Source of the DNA: Ophiosphaerella korrae
Lineage: Eukaryota > Ascomycota > Dothideomycetes > Pleosporales > Phaeosphaeriaceae
Direction of reading: 5' to 3'
NCBI GenBank assembly: GCA_028456385.1
Contig: JALNQF010000027.1
Span: 186,001 to 250,000 of the forward strand
Length of the DNA stretch: 64,000 nt
This document shows positions 10,323 to 23,204 of the stretch, one piece after another. The notes under the pieces are model-generated. The model was not told the DNA's origin. It saw nothing but the letters and a program-made list of their open reading frames with translations, and did not search any database. A program made the translations under genes and the position numbers. The stretch's first letter is position 1. Every line of letters begins with the position of its first letter.

Positions 10323-12162
10323 GGAATGTATGCGAAGAAATTATACACTTTATTGTAGCAAACCAAGCGAAATTCCAAGTTTCCAATGCTATTTGCCGAC
10401 CTGTATCATACTTTGACGTTCAAAAATACTTTTCATAGTAGAGTATTCATTATCAATTGCTGTGTCACTCGATCTAGCAACTATTGTCTTCTAAACAAGA
10501 GATTCAACAGCCTGAGGTATGGCATGGCTGGTCTACAGGTTAAAAAACCCGTACCCTCCACAGTAACTTTGAGAACCTTGGTAATGTACAGAACCCTGGA
10601 AATGTAAGAAATAGTTCTTGTGGAGGAATTACTCGTCCTTGCACTCAGTTTTTTATTGGTTACAACTATAACATGGTAGTGCTCTTATTACCACTTTTGT
10701 TCTAGAAACCATTTTCGTATATTGTTGCTGATACCTAGGTAGGCAGTAAAACATTCGGTCGCTTGGGCTTAATCTCCAGTACCCGTCACCAGCCAATGTA
10801 TTCTTATAGGTGGGTCTCAGTAACCGCTCTGCGGCGCTAAATGTTGCAGTGCTGAGGACCTGCTGAGGACTTAGTAGGCCTCTGCGCACAGACGAAATTT
10901 ATATAGAAATGGTCGATTTCAATAGAAGGTTCGCAGACCCATTGCCCATAACGCCCATGAACCCCCTTTGTAGAGGCGCGCAAGTTCGCGTCTGGAGGTA
11001 ACTTACTATGAACATTCGGCTATATGTTATCTTGTTTGGCCGTTTCATTCATTGTTATACTACTAATTAAGAATAGTTGGGTTCTCCGTGAACTGAAAAG
11101 GCAAGGATACCTCTTTTCTTTTATAATGCTTGATACATCCGTAGCGCGTATCGCGGTGTACATGATACAGTCTGGATAGCTACAAATTTCAAGATATACT
11201 GCTGGGACCCTTTTTTTGGGTGACAATAACTTGGAATTGTACAGTAGTCGATAGTTCATCGACGAGAAATTTCAAACAAAAATTGAGTAGAGATTTAAGA
11301 TTCTTATCTATCTACGCGTACGTAACTTTGGGAAGCTGATATTATCTGAGTGATGTCAATATTATGGGGAAAGAACACAAGCACAGGAAGAACTAGTGGA
11401 TAGGTTATTGATTTATTTAGTGGCACAAAGTAAAGCATTATCTAGTCAAAGAAGTGCCGTGGTATATTTCCGCTACTCTGTACATGGCTCGGGCCATCTA
11501 AATCGAAGAAACTCCCGAGCTCTCGCAACAAAAATCTAGTCCGTACACGGTGTAGTTAATGGGTAGTGGTGCCTCAGTCTCTCAAATATCGCTATACGCC
11601 ACTAACATCTACGCCAAAGGCCTACAGCTTAGCGTAGGAGGTATATAATTCAATTAGATCTATAGACCTACTCTACTCCCCTTTTAGGTTCTGATATCTG
11701 AGCGATATCAAACATTGATTAATATCACAGCTATATTAGATATCAACAGCTTTGTTTTATTACAGGGCTGCTAATAGTACTTAATATCAAAACTCAAAAT
11801 AATAATGAAGTCTGCTAGCAGTATATCAACTAATCTGCCGTGCGCGCTATGGATACAGTAGATAGTATACTACTAAATAATTTGACTAGAAATCTTAGAA
11901 TACTGTAGCTATACTTATAGATATATCGAATAAAAATTATGAGTAACGAGTTGTCTTATGGTTGCTATATCTCATGTAGCCAACTTTTACTTTTCCAGCT
12001 CACAGAGAGATTAGATAGCTAAATACGAAGATCGACCATGTTGTATTATATTCGACCGTAACACCGTGGTTGAGTTTTTTTTTTTCCAGATGTTTCATTC
12101 ACCGGTGACCTACCAACGATGGTTAGCTAGGCGAAAAGTCGCGCTGCCCCTCTCGACGGTTC
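10323..12162. other. AT-rich gene-free region
   Basis: 1.84 kb without a supported gene. From about 10900 the base composition is visibly AT-rich with short stop-dense frames, as in decayed repeats. One copy of the dispersed motif lies at 10827-10852. Confidence 0.6.
10827..10852 (-). repeat. Dispersed CACTGCAA motif, copy 4
   Basis: Plus strand CTCTGCGGCGCTAAATGTTG then CAGTGC; nearly identical to copy 1, in the same orientation. Confidence 0.75.
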
Positions 12163-13453
12163 ATGGGCCTCAATACGTCTCACTACCCTGCGGCCACCCC
12201 TTCAACCCTTACATCTTTTTGTCGAGCGATGACAGCATCCGTCCCTCCAGTTCGCTGTGGCGACTTCTCTTACTCCTCAGTCCTCTACGCCGATCCTGGA
12301 AATGGTAATCTCCATGCCCGGGCTAGCATTGCTGAACTCGCTGCGCTGCTTCGACCAGAAGCTCCTCGCCTGTACTCAAATGGCCGCAAGCCAGAGACGG
12401 CGGGACCTGCGAAGGATCCACCCTGGCATTATTATTCTAGCCAACTGATCCACTATGGGTTGCCGGTCACGAAGGACAAGAATACAGCGAAGGTAAGGTT
12501 GCTCAATGCTATGAACTAGTTCAAGCTCGAGGTACCGGCTTGAGTGCTCAAGACGGAGAATGACATAAAAAAGGAGTAGGAATTAGAAAACAGGAAGATG
12601 AAGAATAGTGCTAGTACTAGATCTCGTGCAAGTAAGGTTGATAGCAAAGCAAAGGCCGGTAAGAAGGTTACACAGAGTATGGATAGCAGTGTGAACGTCA
12701 CAGGTAAGTTGGAGAATTTGCTGGTAACAAACAGGTCGCTGAAGAAATAATCAACCTATCGCTTTCTCCTGACCTGTCATTTGTGTCGCAACCTAGTATG
12801 CGACCATACACCACTCCTGGAACAAACACACCCCCTCAATCCAAGTCCAAGCGTTTCAATGAAGGCACGCCCATAAAACGAGTCAAGAAGGAGCCGACCA
12901 TAGCGCGTGGGAAGCAAAACTACCCCCCTTCTCCTTCCCCAACTGCATCTTGGCCTCGCATAAAATCAGAGCATAGCTCCTCATCCATTCAGCGCTCTCC
13001 ATATGATAACAGGGAAAGCAATCAAAACATCCTTCTCAGCGGTATTTACGAACTTGAGTGCCCTGTCGCTAGCGATCGATTTGGTGACTATAACCTCGAC
13101 GTCACGCTCTCTGTCGACCCTGATCGAGGCATCTGGTGGGCCACTTTTCGATGGGGTGCGTAGGACGGCATCATCCAGATGAACCCTGGGCCTAGCTACT
13201 ACCATATGCTCGGTCAACCTTGTACCCTTGGCTGGCGCCTGCGAGGTCTCGAGACGGGTGATTTAAAGTTCGGAAAAAGGTGTACAGGCCACATGATGTT
13301 TTTCCATGACCAGACGTTTCAAGGGTCGTTGCATGGAATACCTGGTGTTAGCACAATTGAATTGGAGGGTAGGAGGCAGCCAGGTGAGAGTTTGGGGGAT
13401 GATCTGTAGCATGAGTGGGATGCGTTTGTAGCCGAGGCATATGGTTGTTGAGG
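12163..13453 (+). pseudogene. Decayed fungal gene with five in-frame stops
   Basis: Two blocks of conserved-looking protein sequence. Block 1 (about 12163-12702) includes IAELAALLRPEAP and PPWHYYSSQLIHYGLPVTKD and is interrupted by TAG 12517, TGA 12541 and TAG 12577, with the reading frame plainly continuing (FKLEVPA, ELENRKMKNS). Block 2 (about 12795-13448, another frame, perhaps after an intron starting GTAAGT at 12703) includes LLSGIYELECP, GIWWATFRWGA, DGIIQMNPGPSYYHMLGQPC and STIELEGRRQPG, interrupted by TAG 13161 and TAG 13407. All five stops can arise by one C-to-T or G-to-A change from CAG, CGA or TGG. This pattern resembles repeat-induced point mutation. I associate both blocks with uncharacterised fungal protein families but cannot name them. 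It borders an AT-rich tract. Confidence 0.72.
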
Positions 13454-15816
13454 GTATTACATGGCCATGCATCGAGGGACAAAACAAGATGATGACTGTA
13501 GAACTGAGCGTAGACGTAGCAGGGTGTTGGATTTTGACCCAAGATGCCGCTCAGACCTTTTAATTGCAAAAACATAATAAGGAGAGCACAGGACTATACA
13601 TGCTGCGGGCGTCACCGAGATACCTAGATGGACAGTACTGAAAATAGGCAAAACCGCTTCCACCATAAGAACGCAAAAGCAAACTACCCATCTCTAAATC
13701 TCATATTAGACCAAAATAGAGCGTGAAGCTAGCCCTAAAGAATCCAACTACCCTCCTTTATCTCCAACTTAACAAGCCCATCGTTTTGCCTCGTCGAGGC
13801 ATCACTCACCACTGTCCACTTCTGCATCGATCACGTAGAAACCACAGATACACAGTCGCCATTTATTACAACTGGGCTTAAATCAAAGCCATCAATCCTC
13901 TTCCCCTGTTATGGGATTTTCGAAGCCCGCAAACGCAAACGCAAACGCAGCCCCACCCAACAGCGCAAGTGCAAGCAACAAAAGCTTCACGCACTTCACC
14001 TCGCCCACAGCCCAACATCGCCATCCCTCCAGATCAAAACTTTTCCCGATATACTTTATTAACTTTACATATCCCCTATTTTCACTTGTCGGCGTCGGTT
14101 GGGCACCGGGGTGTCGTATCGAGCGGCACATTTGGTACGGCACTGAGCACAATGGTCCCTGTGAGTTGGAGTGCTTACGGACCCGGAGTGGAATATGCGC
14201 TCCAGCATGGTATAATACGCCAACAAGTGAATTTTTAGACTTTTTTTTGGCCCGCCTTCATTCACTTGGGGGCGCACTGGAGAGACCACCAACGCCCAAC
14301 GCATCTCTTTTCACCAGCACTTTATTTATTTATTTTTTACGAGGTTGATTCCGTTGTGTTTGCGGCTGGTGGTAATGTGTGGGTACACAGTGGTTTTTGA
14401 TAGATGCGGTGGAAAGTTGATGGGGTTGGTCGCTGGGGCGCTATGGGATGTGGGCGAGATGGGGAGTGATGAAATTACTGGCGTGCGTACATTGACATCT
14501 AACGATGGGAGACCTTGTCACCGAGGTTACACACGTCGAGTTAATGGACGGAAAGTTTTTTTTCTCAAACAAGCTCGATACACCGTCCCGTCCTGAGCAT
14601 CCATCTTCCCTCCCACCCACCAAACCACCCCAAACCTCCCTACACACACACACACACATACACACCAGCCAAATGCACGCGCGCCCGTCCCCCAACATCC
14701 TCGCAGCACCGCCATCAACCCCTCCCGGCAACACGGTCCATACAATCACACATACTCCAAAATGTCCATCACTCCAACCAAGGTCGCACAAAAGCCCCCC
14801 CGGTCCTCAACCCGAAACAAGGCCACCACCCGTCGGCCAACGAATTCTCACCCACATCAGTATATGCAAAAGCAATCCTATCGCACGCTCCCGACCCCGC
14901 GACCCAGAGCTGCGGACGGGTGGGCGGGAGGGAGGGAGGGAGGACAGGGAGAATGCCATACGTGACTTCATTCACCTACTATGCTGGCTCCAATCTCCAC
15001 CCCGGCGCTAAGCCTCCAATCCCAATTCTCTATTCCTCTCATCTGAATCCCTCCAATACGCTTCCGCAAAACAAATCACCTCCGTCCCAATTGCCTACCA
15101 CACACATCTAATCCCATACTCCCGTTATCTGAGCATGAAACAGTTCACCAAGGACCTCGCTCCCGTGGCAAAAAAAGGTGTCCAGTAGCACAGACAGCCA
15201 GTGTATGCAAGTCAGCGCCGTTGGATCCTCCCTCCATCCCGTCCGTCTTTCCGTCCTACCGCATCCACCCGCGCAGCTGCGCAACGGTTGCCAAGCGCAT
15301 CTCAACAGGGCATATCTCTTTTTGCGCAAAAAGAAACAGTTCACAAGAAATGCATCACATCACGCCAAGCACTATACATCGCGTAACCGCGTGAATTGAT
15401 CACTTATTATACACAACATCACTATCAACACTCCCTTTTCTCTACAGCCATCTTTCACCACTGATCTCCATCTTTGACAGGGTAATATACTCAAACGCAA
15501 AGAAAAGAACTCATGTTCGTCGTGGGCCCAAGCCAAATCCGTACCACCCCAAACCAAGCCAAAAAAAAAAAAAAAAAAAAGCGAAAAGGAAAGGGAAAAT
15601 TGGTTGCAATGCAAGCTGATCACCCGGCAGATGTTCGAAGAAAGAAAAAGGAAGCCGGTCTAAGGGGATTAAACAGATGAAAGGGAACAAAAGGTAGATA
15701 AGAAAAAAGAACGGGGATCAGAAAAGATTGGGTCTAGACGAAGCGCCTCCTGCGCCAAATGCTCGTTTCATTTGTGTCGCGTCGTCAAGGTGGGTGGCGA
15801 AAGGGGGCAGGGTTGC
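13454..15816. other. Gene-free stretch with simple repeats, 3' of STE12
   Basis: 2.36 kb. It contains AACGCA-type hexanucleotide repeats near 13930, a CA dinucleotide run near 14641-14660, a GGGA-rich run near 14930 and a 20-nt poly(A) near 15560. Open frames here (for example 13911-14348) are low complexity and lack conserved sequence. The part nearest 15816 is probably the STE12 3' UTR. Confidence 0.6.
15561..15580 (+). repeat. Poly(A) homopolymer
   Basis: About 20 consecutive A residues between CAAGCC and GCGAAAAGG. Length is error-prone in sequencing. Confidence 0.8.
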
Positions 15817-18173
15817 TTAGTAGTGGCTTCCGGCCATGAGCTGTTGGGGAGGCGCCATGGTGGTCATGCCGAGGGCAGGGCCAGGAATATCGCTCAAACT
15901 AGGATGGTGGGACAGAGAGAGGTAATCATTGCCGGAATCGGGCGAGTCCTCTTCAAGTGAGTGAAGGTGTTCTTCATCACCCTCGAGATCGTCTTCTTGG
16001 AAGTCACTCAGCGGCTCGCCGTCAGGACGGGGCTCGTGCGTGCGACGGTGTCTGTCGAATTAATTAATACGGCGGCAACGGTTGGAGGATTATCTGCTGG
16101 ACTTACTGGGCAAGATTGTCTGAGCGCGAGAAAGCCTTGTTGCACAACGGGCAAACGTATGGTCGTTCTTGTGTGTGCGTGCGCACGTGTCTAAGCGCCC
16201 AGTCAGCGTCTACCCAATAAAAATAGCACAAAAGCCGTTTGATTGTCGTGAAACAACGGTATGAGGAAATTGCGGGCGCTTACCTTTTGAGGTGCTCTAA
16301 ACGCTTGAAGAGCCTTCCACAAGTAGGGATGGGACACGAGTGGGATTTTTGGGGGTACGGGCCAATTTCCATCATAGTGGCACTGCGGGCACGTCTGAAA
16401 ACAGGAGCGGCGCCTGCGGTGCGCGCAAGGGCGCTGTGCTGCAGAGGCGCCTCAAATAGCTCGCCATTTACCATGCTGTTGAGGTCCTCAGAGTGCATGA
16501 TGGCGTGTTGTGGTTCTGGGCTTTCCTCAACAGTGTGGAGTGGAGTGCCTTGCCGCGAGATGTCAAGCACTGGCTTTTGATCTTGCATCACATGAGGATA
16601 GCTCGCACCATTGGCACTGTTTGGTGAGTTGTGGTTGGACTCATCGGCCTCAGGAACGGGAACGACAGAGCTCGACATGGACCGCCTCAGCTCACTAGGA
16701 CGATGCACTTGGTGGCCGGCGCCGCTTGCAGAGATTGCAGCGGTGATGCCGGCGGCAGAGAGAGAAGAACGCCGTCTCCGTTGCTTGTAGGTTGGGGAAC
16801 CTTCAATGACAGAGTAGACGTTGCCGGGTGCGAAAGGCCTTGAGACGCCGGAGAATCCGGGACCCATGAGGTTCGACGGAGGAATGTTCATTAACGGGTT
16901 GAAGTTGTTTGGCATTGGAAGATCGGGAATAGCGCTGTACAGGCCGGTATCCTCGTTGGCAATGTATGCTGGCTCAGGGCCGAGGCTGATTTGGTGTTGG
17001 GGTGGTGTCAACGGCTCAAAAGACATGCCGCGAGCGCTGTAGTCTTCGTAATGCGATGACACGAACGATGGTGCAGGTGAGTACTCCATGTAGGCGGGCA
17101 TAGAGCTGTGCCTTTGATGTACTTGTGACAACGGAATGCCGTTGCGGTCGTACTGCATCTGTGCGCCGAACTCGCGTTCTCTACTCTTCACAATCGTATT
17201 TTGCATAGACGGCGCCATTGACATTTGCTGGTACTGAGCCATTGGGTCCTCTTGCACGGGTTGTGGCATGGGAGGCATCTGTTGCATTTGAGGCATGGAC
17301 TGCGGTACTGGAACCATGGATGGTGGGGGCATGGACCCTTCCATCCCACGCATCTCTGGTGGGGTATTTTGTTGGAACGATTGGACATTGTTATTGAATG
17401 ACGACGAGTTTGTTTGTTGTGCCTTGGTGAGCTGCTCGAAGAGCGACTGTGACGAGTCGAACTCAAAGGACAAAGCAGGCTCGCTGACGGCCATGGTGGT
17501 AGCCTCCTGGCCCATCTTCTCGCGCTTGAGATCACGCTCTAAAGCATCGAGGAAAAGGCGGTCGTGGGGCACGCTGTACCAGTAAAAGACCTTCTGCTTC
17601 TTTTGTGTTCGAATGCAGTTATTCTTGTACAGGAAATCAAGAAAAGCGCTCTTAGGCTCCTCGAGCGACGCATCTGTGCCGGACTTCAAGTTGCGCAGAT
17701 CTGAGAAGATACCCTCCTCGAACTTCTTGGAGTTCTTAACGGGGCGGCCAAAGGCCTGAAATCTGAAAGAAAGACATCGGACAATGTCTGTTCCTGAGAT
17801 GTGAAAAAGGTTGTTCCTGCGAGGGTGTTAGTTGAGCAGATGCATGGCAGGGCAGGCGCAATGCACTCACCATAATACGCAAGAAACATATTCGCCAGTG
17901 GGCAGGAGGAACCTGCGGATGTACTGATCAGGCTGCCAGTCGACAGGCGCTGAGATGAGAAAATATTTGACTGCAAGCGAGTTAGAAATCAGGCCGCGAC
18001 TGCACACGCAGGAGGCATGCAGCGGTGCACGTACGATTATCGACTTGCTGAAGGGCGACGATGCTGTCGGGTGGCAGGCTTTGTTGGGCATCCTGATCTA
18101 ATAGAAAAGTCTCGGGTGCGACAGAGCGTGCCTGAGGCGGCGGCATCTGAGCATGGTGGGCGGATGGATACAT
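15817..18173 (-). CDS. STE12: Transcription factor Ste12 (STE homeodomain plus two C2H2 fingers)
   Basis: 696-aa transcription factor downstream of the pheromone/invasive-growth MAP kinase pathway. Exons: 18173-18035, 17970-17871, 17816-16284, 16190-16107 and 16051-15817; introns 64, 54, 93 and 55 nt. The homeodomain-like STE domain covers roughly residues 45-165 ([60 protein letters not shown]). A long Pro/Gln/Met-rich middle follows. Two C2H2 fingers lie near 573-623: [19 protein letters not shown], split by intron 3, and [17 protein letters not shown], split by intron 4. The tandem C2H2 fingers are typical of filamentous ascomycetes and absent in yeast Ste12. A TGAAACA pheromone-response-like heptamer lies in intron 3 (16249-16255). 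Confidence 0.96.
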
Positions 18174-21100
18174 GTTGCGCTGCAACACGATCCTCTGTAC
18201 AGTGTTTGGGTGTTTGGGAGTTGGGGACGTCAGACGTAGCAAACCGGGCAGCGCTGGAACACGAGGAATTGGCGGTGGAAAGAGGACCGGCCAGGTTAGA
18301 ACAATGAAATCGGGGCGGCGCGCAAAACGAAGGACAAAAGGCCAGCGACCGTATCAGATATGTTAAATGGGATAATAAAACGGATTGAGGGCCGGCCTCG
18401 GTGTGCAGCGCTCCTCGTCGTCTTGTGCGGACGTGACGTGAGGACTGGGCAGAGGTGAAGGTTAGGGCTTTGGGGATACGAAACGCAAAGCGGAGGGGGC
18501 AGCGGCAGCTTTAGGTGTCGGAGCCGGAGCCCTCGTGAAACAGGAGCTTAGCGGTTTTAGAAAGCTCTATTCCTGGCCCGCGCTTTTGCCCGTCAGCGGG
18601 CTGGACAGTGCGGGGGTAGCTGGGCGGCGGCCAATTGGGCGTATGCACGCGCGAGCTAGGTGCAGCAAGCCGGCCGGGGGGATGGGCGGGCGACTCGTGG
18701 GACATTTCGCACATTTGGCACTGGGCGGATGCGCGAGGAGGGTGTGATTTCCCAGCGCTCTCACGGTGCATGTGCGCATGGTGCATGCCTGTGGCGGTGT
18801 TATTGCACAGTCGGGTTGGCGAGAGCGACTGGGGGGGGAGGGGGAAGTGTGGTAGGGAGACGGTAAAGACGACTGGTGAGAGGCTCTGCCAGGACGCCCC
18901 TTCTTTCTGCTCTGCGCCACGGCAATCACTGCTTGACACTGGTCCTTCTCTTGGGTCGCTCGCTCCTGCCCGCTGGGTGTCCCTTCGGCATCTGCGTCCC
19001 AGTGCACCACCTTCCCTGGGTATCTAGTCCCTTCCCTCTTCCTCCTCCTGGCCTCCTCTGCAGCTTCCTGGACACCTCCGCCCGTGCGCGCGCTCGACTC
19101 GGCGCACTGTCCGCATCTGGACTAGTGCCCCACTGGCTGGCCTCGCTTGTAGCCCATGCCACCACACGGTGCCGGCGTTGCAGATTCGCTCGCTGCCCCA
19201 ACGTTGACCAGCACTGTTGCTTCAGAGCATTCGCGCTGCTTGCGTCAGTTTACACAATCCCATCCAACATGCAGTAGACTATCTGCCAACCTACCTTCAC
19301 TGTCCTCGCACGGCCGGTCCGGCCACCTCCGTCTGTCTATGACACCTCCCAGCGTCATGCTCTGTGGCTCTCTCTCTCTCTCCCTCTCGCCCGTGACGTG
19401 ACGTCTGTGAATGTCTTGCAGTGTGCTTGCTTTGCGTGCAAAACTTTGTTTTGCTTTCTTCACGCCGAACATCTGTCATCTGCCGTCACTCGAGACTTCC
19501 CTCCATCTACTCGACCAAAGTACCACTGTCTTCTGCCACTGACTAGTCAACCGACGAACCTGTACAAACTAGTCGTCTAACGGCGCGCCGCCTAGGGGTT
19601 CACTTCTGCCCCCATCAGCGTTCGCTAACGCCACGCAGCCTGCGCAGGTCATCTAACCGGCGTCACGAGAACAAGTTCTCGCTGACCGCCATCCAGCCTC
19701 CAATGCAGAGCCGATGTGCTGTGGCTGGTCAACTGATTAGCCTGGTGGAGGTGGTGCATCCCAATGCAGGAACCAGCAGAAGCAGGCACTGAGGCCTCGT
19801 TTGATCTCCCTCCTGAAACACGCGCCTAATCCTCGGCCGCCTGCGGGAGTGCCGTAGCCACCCTCCTATCTCTTGCTCTACGCTGCGATGCTTTTCGTCC
19901 AATCTTGCACCGCTCGCCCGTCACCTCGAGTTATTCTTGCACTGTCGTCCAAACACTAGGAGCGCGCTGTCTGCCATCTCCATTAGGTGGCTGCTCGGCG
20001 TGACGCTCTAGTTGCAAGCCAGTGAGGTGGGTGGAAAGCCGTTTCAGACTTGCTTTTGGCTAGCGGTTAGCTGCTAGCCTCTTCAAATCATAGTGCCATC
20101 AGCGAATCAGAGGCATCCGGTGCGCTTGCCTCTCGTGTGCAAGCGCCATGTTCAATTGCCAACCTGGCTGGTAGTACCGTCGCCTCGACTTTCATGCAAC
20201 TCGAGCCTACCCACCACAGCCTTGCTATTTTCAATTACCTGTTTCTGCAGCCCACAAATGAGATACGCATCGTGGTCTGCTGTCGATAAGCTAATTCCTT
20301 CTCCACTGTCTCCAGGGTAGATAGATAGACCTAGTCCAGTGCTCCGTATTGTTTCCTGTTTCATTAGGCTGATCACCTCGAATCCATCGAGCCTCTTAGC
20401 CAATTCCAGCCGGCAATAGTAGCAGTTTCGAGCCCAACTTAAGGTTTTGACACGAAACCCTGGACAATCGAATTCCAAAGTCGATCTCGCCTACTTTCTG
20501 CGAACGCTTGGTGCCTTACCACAAGACCTGCATTACCGTTTCCAAAAACAACATATTGCGTCCTTTTTTGCACGTTGGCTTGAAGCGACGCTGACGGAGC
20601 AAACATCGCAACGGGCATGGTCGAGTTCTGTACCTGCGTTAGTGGGGACGCACTGGCAGTTCTGAAACCCATCCACCCTCTGCTTCAATAGCCTAGCCCG
20701 GATATGAGGCTGCCCGTCTGAGAAGAGCAGTTTTCGTTTTCATCTGCATCCACATCACTACAGATCTGCACGTCGTCAAAATATTGACGTCCCTTTCTGT
20801 CTGCGTGCAACGAGGAACAAGTTAGAGCATGATTTGCCATGCACGGATCAGGAGATTCCACATTTAGGGGCAATCTTTTTCAAGTCATGTCTTGCATAGC
20901 CACCCAGGATCTTTACTCAAGCCGGTGATCGTGGACGAACGACTCCGGATCGAACGTCCTGGGCGGCCTAGTAGGACTCCCTCGAGAAATCGAATTGATC
21001 AGGTACCTGCCCACTCCAGCTATCATATCCGCTAGTATATCCGTATTGGAGCACGCTCTCATTTGCCAGCGGCCGTTGGAAAAAGGAGCGACAGGAATAA

Positions 21101-23204
21101 GTGGGGATTGATTACAGCTTCAGGTTCCCTCGTGCGTCGGAGAGCATCTCCCGCTTCCCGTGATGGGTCCCCAATAGTGAACATTCACCACTGACTCCTG
21201 TACCTTGTGCAGAGCACAGCAAGAGCAGCCGGCGGCGTTCGCTTGACTAAGAAAAAAGGATAACGGCAGGTTCATGCACCTGTTTGAGGTCGGTAATCGG
21301 CTTTTGCTGCATCAGAATCGAGACCTTGTATCAGATTGTTGTCGAGAGTTTCAGATTAATTTGTAGCTTGCATACAGGATCCCATGTGCGTCACTGTACA
21401 CAAGTAAGCTGCCTTGACGGGCCTTTTTGCTGTGCCGTCGGCATTTCCAATTGCTCTCTGCTTGATCCACTCTGCGAGATAGCTATCGCGCGGGTTCCGT
21501 GGAGGCCATGGCATATGCCATATTGTAACCCTTAAGGATTTGGCCGCTAGTCGTATGCAGATAATGCAGCTTCAAGCTCGGAACTGTCAGGGTCTGTGGC
21601 GCTGACTTGGAATAGCCAAACTCTGGCTAGGTTCGCCTGGACTCACTGACTACTATGTTGGCAGGTACTCCTACTGTTTACCATTAGTGCACCATCTTTC
21701 TAGAAGTGTTTGAGTTCTACAGATAAACTTTCTGTCAGCCGGTGCCCCATGCAAACCTCGGGACAAAAATAGCCGGCGTGCTCTTAGTGCGGATTTTCAT
21801 GCGCGACACACCAACGACGACATCGAAACTGAACCTTATTCTAAAGTTGATGGCAGCTCTTGGGAAGAAGCGGCCCGTGCCAGGATAGGGCATGTAGTGG
21901 ATGTTCGTCTCACCGGATTGCTAGCACGCTGTCATGTTGAATTAACTTTCTTAGCGAAGAGGGGCAAAACACCTCCGAGAGCAGCCACTTGCTATGCACA
22001 ATGTGCGATGCCAAGTGCTAGCTCTAGACCCAACAGTGAGATTCCCTTGTAAAATCGGTGAAGGATAGCATGAATTTGCTCAAATCGATAGTGTATTCCT
22101 GCATCTAGTAGGCACATGGCGCCTTGCGTTCTATGGTGCACTTTTGGATGCCTCCGATCGGCAGGTGCGGAACTCACTGGCTACCTAAGCTTTAGGAAGA
22201 TCCGGTTCTCGCGGCTCCTGCGGAATTCACCGCATCCATTGAGGATCCAACATGCGATTTGAGAATGATGTGCATTCTAGAACCTTATTGCGTTGCTTAC
22301 GGAGCTGAGCTGCTGCATACAGTAGACTTTCAACACATCCATCTCACATGATGGATTGTATGATCAAGAGCCCGGTGCGCCGATGTCTGGCAACATCCGG
22401 GAGAGGCCTGGGGTACATGGTGGTACAATAAAGCGTGACGACGGCTGATGGTGACTGCTACTGCGTGGCCAAGGAAGTATATTTCCGGTCATAGCGAATA
22501 AAGGCAAAGAATCGTTCCCGATTACATATTGAGCTGCGAAACCGGTTTCGACCTTTAAAAGTGTTCTGCGGGGCCCACCGCGAAGGATAGTGAGTGTTTG
22601 ATCCTCTGAGAACATTTCGCGGCTTCGCTTCGAGGTTGATCAGTGCCTTCTCGTAGACATTTGAAACCAATCCTGTCTGATTCACAGAAGTTAAATCAAT
22701 ATTAGAGATAACCGGTATTATCTTGTAGATATTCGGATGCTTCTTCATCAGCGTTTGATACTTCTGAATTAGAGAATAACCATGTGCCGGAAGGTTAAGT
22801 TGTGCATCAAGCCTTCGATGCAGTCAAGATACCACATAACAGCATCTGGGCCCATCGAATTCTTAATAGCCAAGCCACCTGTACCGTCTCTGTGACAGTT
22901 AGAGAATGTGGGCTAACTTGCTCGAATTGAATTGTGACATATTTGGTTGCGCAGCGTTCAGCCCGTGTCGGTCGGCTCCAATGATAGCGACAGCAAATCG
23001 TTCTCCGTAGCCGTCCCGCAACAGAATGTCCTCGCTTCTTCTTTCAGTCATACACTATGTCTACTGAGTAAGAAAATATTGATTTCCCTGAAGTTGTTGC
23101 AGATGACATGAAGTTGAAGTGGAGGAGAACTGCTGCTGACAGCTAGCGAGGCTTGGCAATGTGTTCTCGCTGGCACGAGCCGTTCCTCCTGGCATCAACT
23201 TCAC
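18174..23204. other. Five-kilobase gene-free region upstream of STE12 and CRD1
   Basis: 5.03 kb between two divergent start codons, far longer than any other gap here. GC content near 18200-19900 is not low and no repeat family was recognised. ORFs are short and without recognisable domains. TGAAACA-type heptamers occur at 19814-19820 (plus) and 20357-20363 (as TGTTTCA), which would fit Ste12 autoregulation but are about what chance predicts. A long STE12 leader, regulatory DNA, unrecognised small genes or noncoding RNA are all possible. Confidence 0.55.
19814..19820 (+). promoter_or_regulatory. TGAAACA pheromone-response-like element
   Basis: Exact TGAAACA, the yeast Ste12 binding heptamer, 1.64 kb upstream of the STE12 ATG. 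A second copy in opposite orientation is at 20357. Weak evidence: short motif. Confidence 0.25.

Noticed and set aside
13911..14348. 145-aa plus-strand frame starting MGFSKPANANANAAPPN
   Set aside because: Built on an AACGCA hexanucleotide repeat; no domain, no conserved pattern, no clear intron signals.
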